From JABCZZ01 sp964454545 (GTDB lineage: Bacteria; Pseudomonadota; Alphaproteobacteria; Rickettsiales; JABCZZ01): 27,339 bases of DNA. Each line of letters starts with the position of its first letter. Positions within the stretch are counted from its first letter, which is position 1. Location of the stretch: NCBI GenBank assembly GCA_964454545.1, contig CAYVTI010000030.1, positions 1-27,339 on the forward strand. The letters are read 5' to 3'. Below are positions 14,524-23,492 of this stretch, piece by piece. Both the position numbers and the translations under genes were made by a program. A model generated the notes under the pieces. The model made no database searches. It had not been told where the DNA came from and saw nothing but the letters and a program-made list of their open reading frames with translations.

Positions 14524-17238
14524 TTAGGCAATGATATTTTTCATTTCATAAATCAGCTCATGCGCCTCTTTAGGGGTCAGGTTGTCCGGTTCCACATCCG
14601 CAAGCAATTCTTCAAGCGGAGACACAGGTTGAGCGGATATTTCAGTGGCAGGCGCGGCCAATGGCTTAAAGAGCGGCATATCATCGGACAGTTTCCCTGC
14701 AATCTGCACCCCCTGCGTCTGCTCCAGCGTATGAAGAATGGCGGTGGCGCGTTTCAGCACACTGTCCGGCAATCCGGCAAGTTTCGCCACATGGATGCCA
14801 TAAGAGCGATCGGCAGTACCTTTCGTCACCTCATGCAGGAATACGACATTACCCTTCCATTCCTTGACTTTCATGGTACGGCAGGCAAGCGATGGCAGGG
14901 TGGCGGCGAGCGCTGTCATCTCATGGTAATGGGTGGCGAACAGAGTACGGCACTTTACCTGATTATGCAGGTATTCCACCACCGCCCAGGCGATGGACAG
15001 CCCGTCAAACGTCGCTGTCCCGCGTCCTATCTCATCCAGTATCACGAGCGAATTCTGGGTCGCCTGGCCGAGAATGGCCGCTGTCTCCACCATTTCCACC
15101 ATGAAGGTCGAACGTCCGCGCGCCAGATCGTCCGCCGCACCTACACGGCTAAACAGTTTATCCACGACGCCGATATACGCACTTTCAGCCGGAACGAAGG
15201 AGCCAATCTGCGCCAGTATTGCAATCAGCGCATTCTGCCGCAGAAATGTGCTTTTACCGGCCATATTGGGCCCGGTCAGGAGCCATAGGCTGTGTCCTTC
15301 TCCCAAATCGCAGTCATTGCCGATGAACTGCCCCTGCCCTGCTTTCCTTAACCCATCTTCGACCACCGGATGCCTGCCGCCGCGAATATCGAACGTCCGC
15401 GAGTTATCAATTTTGGGACGGGTATAACGTTTTTCCACCGCAAGTTCGGCAAGCCCCGCAGCAACATCAAGCGCCGCAAGTGCACGCGCCAGGGCAGAAA
15501 CCGCCACCGATTTTTCCTTTACACCGGCCACAAGCGAGTCAAATATTTCCAGCTCAAGCCTGATGGCGCGCTCCGCCGCTTCACTGATTTTGCGCTCCAG
15601 TTCCCCAAGCTCTGCCGTCGTATATCTTAAGGAATTGGCAAGCGACTGGCGGTGGATAAAAATCTCTGTGATCTTCTTCTGGTGCAGCGGCGTGATCTCA
15701 GCGTAATATCCAAGCACATTATTGTAACGTATCTTCAAACCCGCAATGCCGGTGTCCTGCTGGTAACGGCTTTCAAGCGCCGCGATAAGCCGCTTGCTTT
15801 CATCCCGCAGCATTCTGAATTCATCAAGCGGCGGCGAATACCCATCGCGCACGAAATTGCCGTCACGCGCAAGAATGGGCACGTCCTGCCTGAGTGAGGC
15901 CTGCAACTTCTGCAGAAGTTCTTCGTTCCCGTGCGTTGCGCTCAGGTGGTGGACAATTTCCGAAGGCAGATTATTTTCGGCCAGAAATTCCCTGCGTATA
16001 TGTTCCGCCACTTCAAGCCCGTTCCGGATGGAGAGGAGATCGCGGGGACTGCCGCGCCCAAGGCATATGCGTGACAACGCACGCTCCATATCAGGGCATT
16101 GTTTGAGTAGTGCACGCAAATTCCTACGCTTTTCAGGAGATATCACAAAATATTCCACCTGCTCAAGACGCGAATAAATAGCCTGCGGTATCGTCAGTGG
16201 CGCAGAAAGATAGGCAGCCAGCATGCGCGCGCCAGCGCCCATCATGGTCCGGTCAATCACCGAAAGAAGGCTGCCGCTGCGCCCGCCGGAGAGCGTATTC
16301 ACAAGCTCAAGATTACGGCGGGTCGCGGGATCAATCGCCATGACCGTACCCAGCGATTGCTTACGCGGCTGCTCAAGCCGGGGCAGTACAGAAATCTGCG
16401 TCAGGATAATATATTCAATCAACGCTCCGCAGGCGGAAGTGTCGGCACGCGATAAATCCCCGATAACGTCAAGCGCTGCAAGCTGATAGTATTCTTTCAG
16501 GCTGCGCTCGCCTTTGAGGGGATCGAAAAACACCGTAGGCTGCACGCTGGCCAGGTTTTTCCACTCCTGCCAGAATTCATAACCTATCAACTCTCCTGCC
16601 AGCACATCGCTGACAATGATTTCGCGCGGATTGATCCGCGCAATTTCGGCAGAGAGTAAGGCAAAAGTCGGATTGCTCAGGTAAAACTCTCCCGTTGAAA
16701 GTTCAAGCCAAGCCAATGCATACTCACTGCCGTTCTTCGCTATGGAACAGAGGTAATTCGACTGGCGCGCATCGAGCAGTGTATCTTCGGTAATGGTGCC
16801 GGGCGTTACGATCCTTACCACTTCGCGCCGCATGACGGCTTTATACCCGCGTTTCTTAGCTTCTGCGGCGTCTTCCATCTGTTCGCAGATGGCCACCCTG
16901 CAGCCACTGGCGATTAATGCCTCAAGATACCCATCGGCGCTGTGCGCAGGAACGCCGCACATAGGCACATCTTCGCCGTTGTGCTTGCCGCGCTTCGTCA
17001 GGGCAATTCCAAGAATGGCGGAGGCTTTCACCGCATCTTCAAAAAATAACTCGTAAAAATCGCCCATGCGGTAAAACAGAAGGCAGTCGGGATGTTCCGC
17101 TTTGCTCTTCATATATTGCTGCATCGCAGGAGTGATAGTGGCCTGAACAATGTTATGCTGCGGCGCAGCAATTTCAATCTTTTTACTTGAATTTACCTCG
17201 TCGGTATGGAAGTAAGATAGTTCATTCTTAGTTTTCAT
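14524..17238 (-). CDS. mutS: DNA mismatch repair protein MutS
   Basis: MutS recognises mismatches and recruits MutL. The 904-aa protein has the mismatch-reading Phe-x-Glu motif (GDFYEL, F61 and E63). Connector, lever and clamp domains follow. The ABC-type ATPase has Walker A GPNMAGKST near residues 655-663, Walker B VILDEIGRG, and a conserved FATHYHE. The C-terminus carries the short dimerisation extension. The Phe-x-Glu motif sits about 25 residues later than in E. coli, because the start at 17238 adds a hydrophilic N-terminal extension. The first internal Met (near residue 39) is an alternative start. No Shine-Dalgarno is clear at either. Confidence 0.96.
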   Translation of the reverse strand: MKTKNELSYFHTDEVNSSKKIEIAAPQHNIVQATITPAMQQYMKSKAEHPDCLLFYRMGDFYELFFEDAVKASAILGIALTKRGKHNGEDVPMCGVPAHSADGYLEALIASGCRVAICEQMEDAAEAKKRGYKAVMRREVVRIVTPGTITEDTLLDARQSNYLCSIAKNGSEYALAWLELSTGEFYLSNPTFALLSAEIARINPREIIVSDVLAGELIGYEFWQEWKNLASVQPTVFFDPLKGERSLKEYYQLAALDVIGDLSRADTSACGALIEYIILTQISVLPRLEQPRKQSLGTVMAIDPATRRNLELVNTLSGGRSGSLLSVIDRTMMGAGARMLAAYLSAPLTIPQAIYSRLEQVEYFVISPEKRRNLRALLKQCPDMERALSRICLGRGSPRDLLSIRNGLEVAEHIRREFLAENNLPSEIVHHLSATHGNEELLQKLQASLRQDVPILARDGNFVRDGYSPPLDEFRMLRDESKRLIAALESRYQQDTGIAGLKIRYNNVLGYYAEITPLHQKKITEIFIHRQSLANSLRYTTAELGELERKISEAAERAIRLELEIFDSLVAGVKEKSVAVSALARALAALDVAAGLAELAVEKRYTRPKIDNSRTFDIRGGRHPVVEDGLRKAGQGQFIGNDCDLGEGHSLWLLTGPNMAGKSTFLRQNALIAILAQIGSFVPAESAYIGVVDKLFSRVGAADDLARGRSTFMVEMVETAAILGQATQNSLVILDEIGRGTATFDGLSIAWAVVEYLHNQVKCRTLFATHYHEMTALAATLPSLACRTMKVKEWKGNVVFLHEVTKGTADRSYGIHVAKLAGLPDSVLKRATAILHTLEQTQGVQIAGKLSDDMPLFKPLAAPATEISAQPVSPLEELLADVEPDNLTPKEAHELIYEMKNIIA

Positions 17239-17240
17239 AA

Positions 17241-17307
17241 AATTGCGGGTTATGGGTATGGAGTTGCGCTAAAACTAGTTCATAAATGCGCAATTCGCAA
17301 CCCGGAT
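17241..17307. repeat. Inverted heptamer-repeat element, copy C
   Basis: This lies in the divergent spacer between mutS and maeB. The left arm reads GCGGGTT, ATGGGTA, TGGAGTT, GCGC with a 7-bp rhythm. The right arm on the complementary strand reads GGGTTGC, GAATTGC, GCATTT. AATTGCG (17241-17247) and CGCAATT (17289-17295) match perfectly. This is the most degenerate of the four copies. Confidence 0.55.
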
Positions 17308-17323
17308 CGCTTACAGGAAGAAT

Positions 17324-19666
17324 ATGGGGAAAGAAAAAGATTCGATAACCGATAAAGACGCTCTGGATTTTCATGCTTCAGGCAAACCCGGAAAGATAGA
17401 ATTGGCGCCGACCAAGCCGCTCATGACCCAGCGCGACCTGTCTCTTGCTTATTCTCCCGGCGTCGCGGTTCCGTGTCTTGAAATTGAGAAAGATCCCACC
17501 AAGGCATATGACTATACCTCCAAAGGCAATTTCGTCGCGGTCATATCAAACGGGACCGCGGTGCTTGGGCTTGGCAATCTCGGCGCGCTGGCTTCCAAGC
17601 CGGTTATGGAAGGCAAGGCCGTACTGTTCAAGCGTTTCGCCGATATTGACGCTATTGATATTGAAGTCAGCACTACCGATGTCGATGAATTCGTCAACTG
17701 TGTAAAGTATCTCGGCGCCACATGGGGCGGGATAAATCTTGAAGATATCGCAGCCCCGGAATGTTTTATTATCGAGCAGAAGCTGCGTGAGCTTATGGAT
17801 ATCCCGGTTTTCCACGACGACCAGCATGGTACCGCGATCATATGCGCTGCAGGCCTTATAAATGCCTCCCACCTGACCGGAAGAAAGTTCTCCGACATGA
17901 AAGTCGTGGTCAACGGGGCGGGTTCCGCAGGCATCGCATGCCTTGAGCTGATCAAGAAAATGGGCGTTAAAGATGAAAACGCCTTTCTCTGCGATAAATC
18001 CGGTATTATTTACCAGGGCCGCACCGACAGAACCATGAACCAGTGGAAATCGGCACATGCTATCAAAACCAACAAACGCTCGCTCGTGGATGCCATGAAG
18101 GGAGCCGATGTGTTTCTGGGGCTTTCCGTAAAAGACGCAGTGACCAGGGAGATGGTCCGATCCATGGCCAAGAATCCCATCATATTTACGATGGCAAATC
18201 CCGATCCGGAAATCCGCCCGGAAGACGTGCTTGAAGTGCGTAAGGACGCCATCATAGCGACAGGACGCTCTGACTACCCCAACCAGGTTAACAATGTCAT
18301 GGGTTTCCCCTACATATTCCGCGGCGCGCTCGATGTCCGCGCTTCCGAAATCAACGACGAGATGAAAATAGCCGCCGCTGAAGCGCTTGCCCAGCTTGCG
18401 CGCGAAGAAGTGCCGGAGGAAGTTTCCGCAGCATATTCGGGCAGGAAAATGGAATTTGGCAAAGAATACATTATTCCTACCCCTTTTGATCCCCGCCTGA
18501 TTACCACCATTCCAATCGCAGTTGCAAAGGCGGCGATGAAAACCAAGGTAGCGCGCAAGCCGATTACGGACCTGGATACTTATCGCATGGAGCTTGCCGC
18601 AAGGCGCGATCCGACAGCAGGACGCATGAACCTGATATTCGGCAAGCTCAAGAACAATCCGCAGCGGATCATATTTTCCGAAGGAGAAGACGAGAGGGTC
18701 ATACGCGCTGCTACGCAATGGCTGGATCACGGCTATGGAACACCTATCCTTGTCGGCCGGGTTGAAAAGATCAAAGAGAGCATGCGGCGCATGGGAATAA
18801 AAAATGCTCAGTTCGAGATAGTCAACGCTTCGCTCATCAAGGATCTTGAACCCTATATTGATTATGCCTATGGCCGCCTGCAGCGCAAGGGCTTCCTGCG
18901 CCGCGACTGCGCAAGGGTGATAAAGAATGACCGCAATATATTTTCCGCCACCATGCTTGCGCTCGGTCATGGTGATGCGCTCATCACTGGTGTCACCCGC
19001 AATTACAACATCTGCATGCAGGATATAAGGCGTATCATCCCCAATAAAGAAAACCAGCTTGTCTTCGGCATGACGATCATGATTGCCAAGGGAAGGACCG
19101 TTTTCATTTCAGATACAACCCTGCATGAACTGCCAACCGCTGAAGAACTTACGCAGATAGCGGTTATGACGGCGGAAAAAGCCCGCCAGATGGGACACGA
19201 TCCGCGTGTTGCCTTCCTTTCATTTTCGACCTTCGGCAACCCGATGCGCGAGAAGGCACAGCGCGTGCGCGACGCCATCACCATTATGGACGGCCTTGAC
19301 GTCAATTTTGAATATGACGGAGAAATGTCCGCAGACGTAGCGCTTAACAAGGATCTCATGGCACTTTATCCGTTCTCAAGGCTGTCTGCCCCGGCAAACG
19401 TGCTAATCATGCCTGCCCTGCATTCGGCTCATATTTCCTCCAAAATGCTGCAGGAACTTGGCGACGGCGTCACCATCGGTCCCATTATCGTTGGCCTGGA
19501 CAGGCCTGCGCAGATTGCCCAGATGAACTCGACCGTATCTGATATCATCAATCTGGCCGCCATAGCTGCCGTTGATGCGATAGAAGCAAAGGCCGGGCAG
19601 GTAAGGAAGACTACCAGCAAGAAGGCCAGCGGCACTAAGGGCAAGAAGGTCGCCAGGAAGAATTAA
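17324..19666 (+). CDS. maeB: NADP-dependent malic enzyme with phosphotransacetylase-like domain
   Basis: This 780-aa hybrid protein oxidatively decarboxylates malate to pyruvate. The N-terminal malic enzyme domain (about 1-425) shows SPGVAVPCLEI, FHDDQHGTAII near residue 165 and the dinucleotide motif NGAGSAGIACLELI near 196. The C-terminal domain (about 432-760, starting IIFSEGEDERVIRAA) is related to phosphate acetyltransferase; in MaeB-type enzymes it is thought to be regulatory (acetyl-CoA response). The last 20 residues are Lys-rich. AGGAAG lies before the ATG, a good Shine-Dalgarno. It is divergent from mutS and monocistronic. Confidence 0.95.
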   Translation: MGKEKDSITDKDALDFHASGKPGKIELAPTKPLMTQRDLSLAYSPGVAVPCLEIEKDPTKAYDYTSKGNFVAVISNGTAVLGLGNLGALASKPVMEGKAVLFKRFADIDAIDIEVSTTDVDEFVNCVKYLGATWGGINLEDIAAPECFIIEQKLRELMDIPVFHDDQHGTAIICAAGLINASHLTGRKFSDMKVVVNGAGSAGIACLELIKKMGVKDENAFLCDKSGIIYQGRTDRTMNQWKSAHAIKTNKRSLVDAMKGADVFLGLSVKDAVTREMVRSMAKNPIIFTMANPDPEIRPEDVLEVRKDAIIATGRSDYPNQVNNVMGFPYIFRGALDVRASEINDEMKIAAAEALAQLAREEVPEEVSAAYSGRKMEFGKEYIIPTPFDPRLITTIPIAVAKAAMKTKVARKPITDLDTYRMELAARRDPTAGRMNLIFGKLKNNPQRIIFSEGEDERVIRAATQWLDHGYGTPILVGRVEKIKESMRRMGIKNAQFEIVNASLIKDLEPYIDYAYGRLQRKGFLRRDCARVIKNDRNIFSATMLALGHGDALITGVTRNYNICMQDIRRIIPNKENQLVFGMTIMIAKGRTVFISDTTLHELPTAEELTQIAVMTAEKARQMGHDPRVAFLSFSTFGNPMREKAQRVRDAITIMDGLDVNFEYDGEMSADVALNKDLMALYPFSRLSAPANVLIMPALHSAHISSKMLQELGDGVTIGPIIVGLDRPAQIAQMNSTVSDIINLAAIAAVDAIEAKAGQVRKTTSKKASGTKGKKVARKN

Positions 19667-19858
19667 TACTTTCCTTGCAGGCTTTAGTTTCCATGAAATA
19701 TTTGCCGCAACGCATATTAACCATTGGATTTAACAATAGTTAATTATGATATCTTTCACAAAAGCTTAATACTACCTTAATAAAACTTTCACAATTACAT
19801 GCTAACTTATTTTCATGTAAGCGGATTTTTTTCCTGCATAACCAACACAGGAGATTTT

Positions 19859-20221
19859 ATGATAAAATACAGCATCTTGAATGAATCCCAGAAGACATTG
19901 GTGGATCTCAGCATAGCGACAGACATCGGCCATATTATCGGCAAGTCCTCAGAACTCCCCAGTTTTATAGCCAGTGAAACCTATATAGAAAATGAGAAAG
20001 AAAAGTACAGCGCGCGCATCAAAGAGCTGGAGTCCGCAAAAGAAGAATTATTCCTGAAAGCCAAGGAAAAAGGCATCAATACGGATAACCCGCAGGAATA
20101 TATCGATCGGGCAGTAAAAATTGTCAGGAAAATGAACCTGCTAAACCCTAACCAGCCGGCAATCGTTTACCAGAACCACAAAGCTGCCAACGCCGTATAC
20201 CAGGAAAATCATTCTGCATAA
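19859..20221 (+). CDS. Unknown 120-aa protein with coiled coil
   Basis: I recognise no family. The protein begins MIKYSILNESQKTLVDLSIA. A charged helical stretch at about residues 43-75 (EKEKYSARIKELESAKEELF) is likely a coiled coil, and the end is Asn/Gln/Ala-rich. There is no signal peptide or membrane segment. The frame extends to 19799, but the ATG at 19859 is preceded by a good AGGAG (ACAGGAGATTTT). The 192-bp AT-rich upstream region (19667-19858) contains several TTAAC/GTTAAT words and presumably the promoter. It converges on astD with 7 bp between stops. Confidence 0.75.
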   Translation: MIKYSILNESQKTLVDLSIATDIGHIIGKSSELPSFIASETYIENEKEKYSARIKELESAKEELFLKAKEKGINTDNPQEYIDRAVKIVRKMNLLNPNQPAIVYQNHKAANAVYQENHSA

Positions 20222-20228
20222 TAAGAAG

Positions 20229-21704
20229 CTATGCCAGATTTATTCCCGCTGCTGGCTGCGCCGGAATAACCACTTTTTCCGCCTCATTAGAAGCGACCGG
20301 ATAGGCGCAGTAATCCGCAGCGTAGTAGGCAGCAGGACGATGATTGCCGCTTAAGCCCAAACCTCCGAATGGCAGGTTGCCGCTGGAGCCGGTAGTCGGC
20401 CTGTTCCAGTTCACCACCCCTGCCCTTATCTTCTTCAGGAACAATTCATAATGCTCACGCTTGTCGGTAAATATCCCGGAGGAGAGCCCGTACTGCGTAT
20501 TGTTCGCCTCCACTATAGCCGCATCCATATCCGGCACGCGGATTACCTGCAATAACGGCCCAAACCACTCGGCGTCCTCGCGGTTCTTCACAGCAGTGAC
20601 ATCAATCAGCGCGGGGGAGATGAACGGCAGGCTTTCATGCTGCCGCTTCATTTCCACGAGTGCTTTTCCGCCTTTCTTTACAAGATCAGCCTGCGCGGCA
20701 AGCAGCCTTTCAGCTTCCCTATTGGTAATAAGCGGTCCCATATAGGCTTCCGGTTTATCCTGATAGCTGCCGACCTTTATGGTTTTTACCATCTTAACAA
20801 GCGTATCCATATAGGCATCATTTCCTGCTCCCTGCGGCACTATCAGCCTGCGGGCGCAGGTGCAGCGCTGGCCGGAAGTCATATAGGCCGACTGGACGGT
20901 CCAGTAGGCAGCGGCCTTCACATCGGAAACCTCATGCACAACAAGGGGATTATTTCCGCCCAGTTCAAGCGCAAGAATTTTATGCGGCGTTTCGGCAAAT
21001 TGCCTGCCCAGTATCTTTCCCGTAGCGCTGCTGCCGGTAAAGAACAAGCCATCCAGCCCCGGATGCGCCGAAAGCCATTTGCCGGTATCGCGTTCACCCT
21101 GCACCAGATTGACAACACCGGCAGGCATTCCCGACTTATCCCAGCATTCCATGATCTTTTCACTGATAAGCGGCGTCAGTTCGCTTGGTTTCATTATTAC
21201 CGTATTACCCGCAAGCAATGCCGGCATGATATGTCCGTTGGGCAGGTGTGCCGGGAAATTATAAGGCCCGTATACCGCAACCACTCCATGCGGCTTATGG
21301 CGCAATGCGGTTTCAAATCCCTGCGCATCGGTAAACTTCTCTCCTGTGCGCTCCAGATACGCCTGAAGGGTAAAATGCAGCTTGCCTATCATGCCGCCAA
21401 TTTCCGCACGCGAGTCCCACAATACCTTGCCGGTTTCTTGTGAAAGAATTTCCGTGAGTTCTTCCTTACGGCTTTCAACGACAGCCTGAAAGCTTTTTAA
21501 TGCCGCCAGCCTCTCATCCAGCGTTTTCCACGCCCAGTCATAAAACGCGTTTCGCGCCGCAGTAACCGCAGCGTCAATATCCTCCTGCGTGGCGGAATTT
21601 CCCTGCCATAACACTTCACCGCTAGCAGGATTGCTCGAATTAAAAACGCTGCCCTTACCCGCTCTCCATTTCCCATTTATATACAACTTTCCGCTATAAG
21701 ACAT
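20229..21704 (-). CDS. astD: N-succinylglutamate 5-semialdehyde dehydrogenase
   Basis: This is the fourth step of the arginine succinyltransferase (AST) catabolic pathway: NAD-dependent oxidation of succinylglutamic semialdehyde. The 491-aa aldehyde dehydrogenase shows FTGSSATGK (222-230), the general base Glu247 in LELGG and the nucleophile Cys281 in SGQRCTC. The paired GQRCTCARR and the YNFPAHLPNGHI stretch are typical of AstD rather than generic ALDHs. It overlaps astA by 11 nt and is translated after it. No astB, astC or astE lies in the window. Confidence 0.92.
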   Translation of the reverse strand: MSYSGKLYINGKWRAGKGSVFNSSNPASGEVLWQGNSATQEDIDAAVTAARNAFYDWAWKTLDERLAALKSFQAVVESRKEELTEILSQETGKVLWDSRAEIGGMIGKLHFTLQAYLERTGEKFTDAQGFETALRHKPHGVVAVYGPYNFPAHLPNGHIMPALLAGNTVIMKPSELTPLISEKIMECWDKSGMPAGVVNLVQGERDTGKWLSAHPGLDGLFFTGSSATGKILGRQFAETPHKILALELGGNNPLVVHEVSDVKAAAYWTVQSAYMTSGQRCTCARRLIVPQGAGNDAYMDTLVKMVKTIKVGSYQDKPEAYMGPLITNREAERLLAAQADLVKKGGKALVEMKRQHESLPFISPALIDVTAVKNREDAEWFGPLLQVIRVPDMDAAIVEANNTQYGLSSGIFTDKREHYELFLKKIRAGVVNWNRPTTGSSGNLPFGGLGLSGNHRPAAYYAADYCAYPVASNEAEKVVIPAQPAAGINLA

Positions 21705-22704
21705 AACGCACCATATCTCCCACTTTTACATTTATTGCTTCTGCCGCCTCGGGCGTGATGACGACACCACCCTCTTCCTTTTCCAGCCCCCCCCTCGTTA
21801 CCATAAAATCCGCAAGACGGGTATTACAAATAATATATGGCCCTGATATTATATTACGAACGGCAACGATCTTATCCTCCGTGCTTTTACGCACCGTTTT
21901 TATGCTTTCACGCTTCGCCTGTATGGTGGGGCCTGCATCGAACAGATCCACATACCCTTCATAGTTGAACCCTTCGGACTGCAACATGTGCAAAGCCGGC
22001 TTTGATGCTTCAAACGGGATTCCAATTACCTCCTGAGCTGCCTGCGGCAGAAGATTTACATAAATAGGGTATTTCGGCATCAGATCGGCGATGAATTGCC
22101 CCCCTTGCGTAGCGTATATGTAATCCGCCTTCTTAAATTCCATTTTAAAGAAATGACGAGCAAGATTGTCGTAGAAAGGCGAATTGCCATCCCTATCCTG
22201 TACGCCGCGTATTTCAGAGATCACCATATCGGAAAAAAGACGCCTGAATTCCGCAATCATCACAAACCGGCAACGCGACAGGAACCGGCCCATTCCATCC
22301 TTGCGGTAATCCGGATGTAGAAAAAGGGATCCGACCTCGCTGGCGCCGGTATAATCGTTGACCATATGCAGGACATGCTGCATGGAATAAGTGTCCACAC
22401 TTGAAGATGCCTGTGAAATGGTGGAAAGCTTATAGGAATAAAACGGCCTGCTTAGTCCTACATGGGCCACAATCCCGGTAGTCCCCACCAGCCGATTTTT
22501 ACCCAGGTCTTCCAGGACAAACAGGAAACTCTCTTCCTTAGGACGTGCCGGACTCCCGGCAAAACTGCGCACGGAATTCTGTATTTTCTCGCGCAGCACG
22601 TCGGCATCCTGCGGCAGGGACGACATGCCGATGCCTGCAATTTTGGCCAGCGCCATAATCTCTTTATGATCTTCTATGCGTGCAGCTCTTACCCTGATAT
22701 TCAT
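21694..22704 (-). CDS. astA: Arginine N-succinyltransferase
   Basis: AstA transfers succinyl from succinyl-CoA to the alpha-amino group of arginine, the first AST step. The 336-aa sequence follows the family closely. It shows RAARIEDHKEIMALAKIAGIGMSSLP at the N-terminus and the GNAT-like acyl-CoA region GSLFLHPDYRKDGMGRFLS. FKKADYI, LMPKYPIYVNLLP and FDAGPTIQ come later. It begins 10 bp after the stop of the LprI/ankyrin gene and overlaps astD, so the three are probably one transcript. No clear Shine-Dalgarno is seen, which fits translational coupling. Confidence 0.93.
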   Translation of the reverse strand: MNIRVRAARIEDHKEIMALAKIAGIGMSSLPQDADVLREKIQNSVRSFAGSPARPKEESFLFVLEDLGKNRLVGTTGIVAHVGLSRPFYSYKLSTISQASSSVDTYSMQHVLHMVNDYTGASEVGSLFLHPDYRKDGMGRFLSRCRFVMIAEFRRLFSDMVISEIRGVQDRDGNSPFYDNLARHFFKMEFKKADYIYATQGGQFIADLMPKYPIYVNLLPQAAQEVIGIPFEASKPALHMLQSEGFNYEGYVDLFDAGPTIQAKRESIKTVRKSTEDKIVAVRNIISGPYIICNTRLADFMVTRGGLEKEEGGVVITPEAAEAINVKVGDMVRYVL

Positions 22705-22714
22705 AATGCCATGT

Positions 22715-23482
22715 CTATTTTGTCCATAATAATTGTTCCGCTTGCTCCATCTGTTTAGGAGGCATGAGTTTGTTTTTATTCAGATAATCGTAGCTGGTTT
22801 CTCCCTCGCTGTCACTATAATGAATATTGGCGCCGTGAGCGATCAATGCCTGGATAATTTCCGGCGTGCCATACCACGCCGCATACATCAGAGCCGTCCG
22901 GCCTTCCGCACCAAGGAATAAATTATCTTTGCCACACTGCTCAGTACCATACGTCATTAAATTAATATCCGCATTATGCAAGAGCAACAGTCCTATTACG
23001 TCTTTGCTGCGGTACTGGACCGCATACATCAGGGGAGTTTTGCCGAAACTGTTCTGGGCGTTCACTTTAGCTCCGTGCTCGATCAGGAACTCCGCGACAT
23101 CCGGACGTTTTACCGCCTGCATGAGCGGCGTATCCATCCTCTGCTCATACCCGCCTTCAACAGGGGCCCCATCAGCTACAAGCTTCTTTATGCTGCTTAG
23201 CGGATAGTTATTGACTATCGCCAGCCTCAAAAAATATCCGAGGCTGTTTTTATCTTTGCCCGGCATCACATTTGACCACCCCTTCAGGTAAGAATCCAGG
23301 TCACTTAAATCCAGAGAGCCTGTCGCATATTTGGTGACGGACGATTCATCCGTGCTCCCCAGATAGCTCCTGACCAGGTGGAGCATGTAATATTCCGCCA
23401 CCTTCCGCGCCTTATCTTCAGGCCAATCAAGATTCCTCACATAATATTCCTTCAGCCCTTCCTGAGCCTCAACGCGCAGCAT
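22715..23482 (-). CDS. Ankyrin-repeat protein, C-terminal part (5' end in gap)
   Basis: 255 codons from the gap to the stop. After a helical region (about the first 90 residues) come three to four ankyrin repeats: TPLMQAVKRPDVAEFLIEHGAKVNAQN, GKTPLMYAV...LLLLHNADIN, and RTALMYAAWYG...ALIAHGANIHY. Ankyrin repeats bind partner proteins. The ATG at the gap edge is probably not the real start: the reading frame on the other side of the gap also stays open to its edge and encodes a secreted N-terminus, so one gene of roughly 540 aa plus the missing bases is likely. Its stop is 10 bp before astA. Confidence 0.8.
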   Translation of the reverse strand: MLRVEAQEGLKEYYVRNLDWPEDKARKVAEYYMLHLVRSYLGSTDESSVTKYATGSLDLSDLDSYLKGWSNVMPGKDKNSLGYFLRLAIVNNYPLSSIKKLVADGAPVEGGYEQRMDTPLMQAVKRPDVAEFLIEHGAKVNAQNSFGKTPLMYAVQYRSKDVIGLLLLHNADINLMTYGTEQCGKDNLFLGAEGRTALMYAAWYGTPEIIQALIAHGANIHYSDSEGETSYDYLNKNKLMPPKQMEQAEQLLWTK

Positions 23483-23492
23483 NNNNNNNNNN
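23483..23492. other. Assembly gap (10 N) inside a gene
   Basis: Ten Ns lie between two open frames of the same strand. Both frames stay open right up to the gap and end on whole codons. They fit together in one frame only if the true gap length is a multiple of three; the ten Ns are probably a placeholder. Confidence 0.95.

Noticed and set aside
17546..18970. 474-codon open frame on the minus strand opposite maeB
   Set aside because: It is antisense to the malic enzyme domain, His/Cys/Arg-rich in a way typical of shadow frames, with no recognisable motif.
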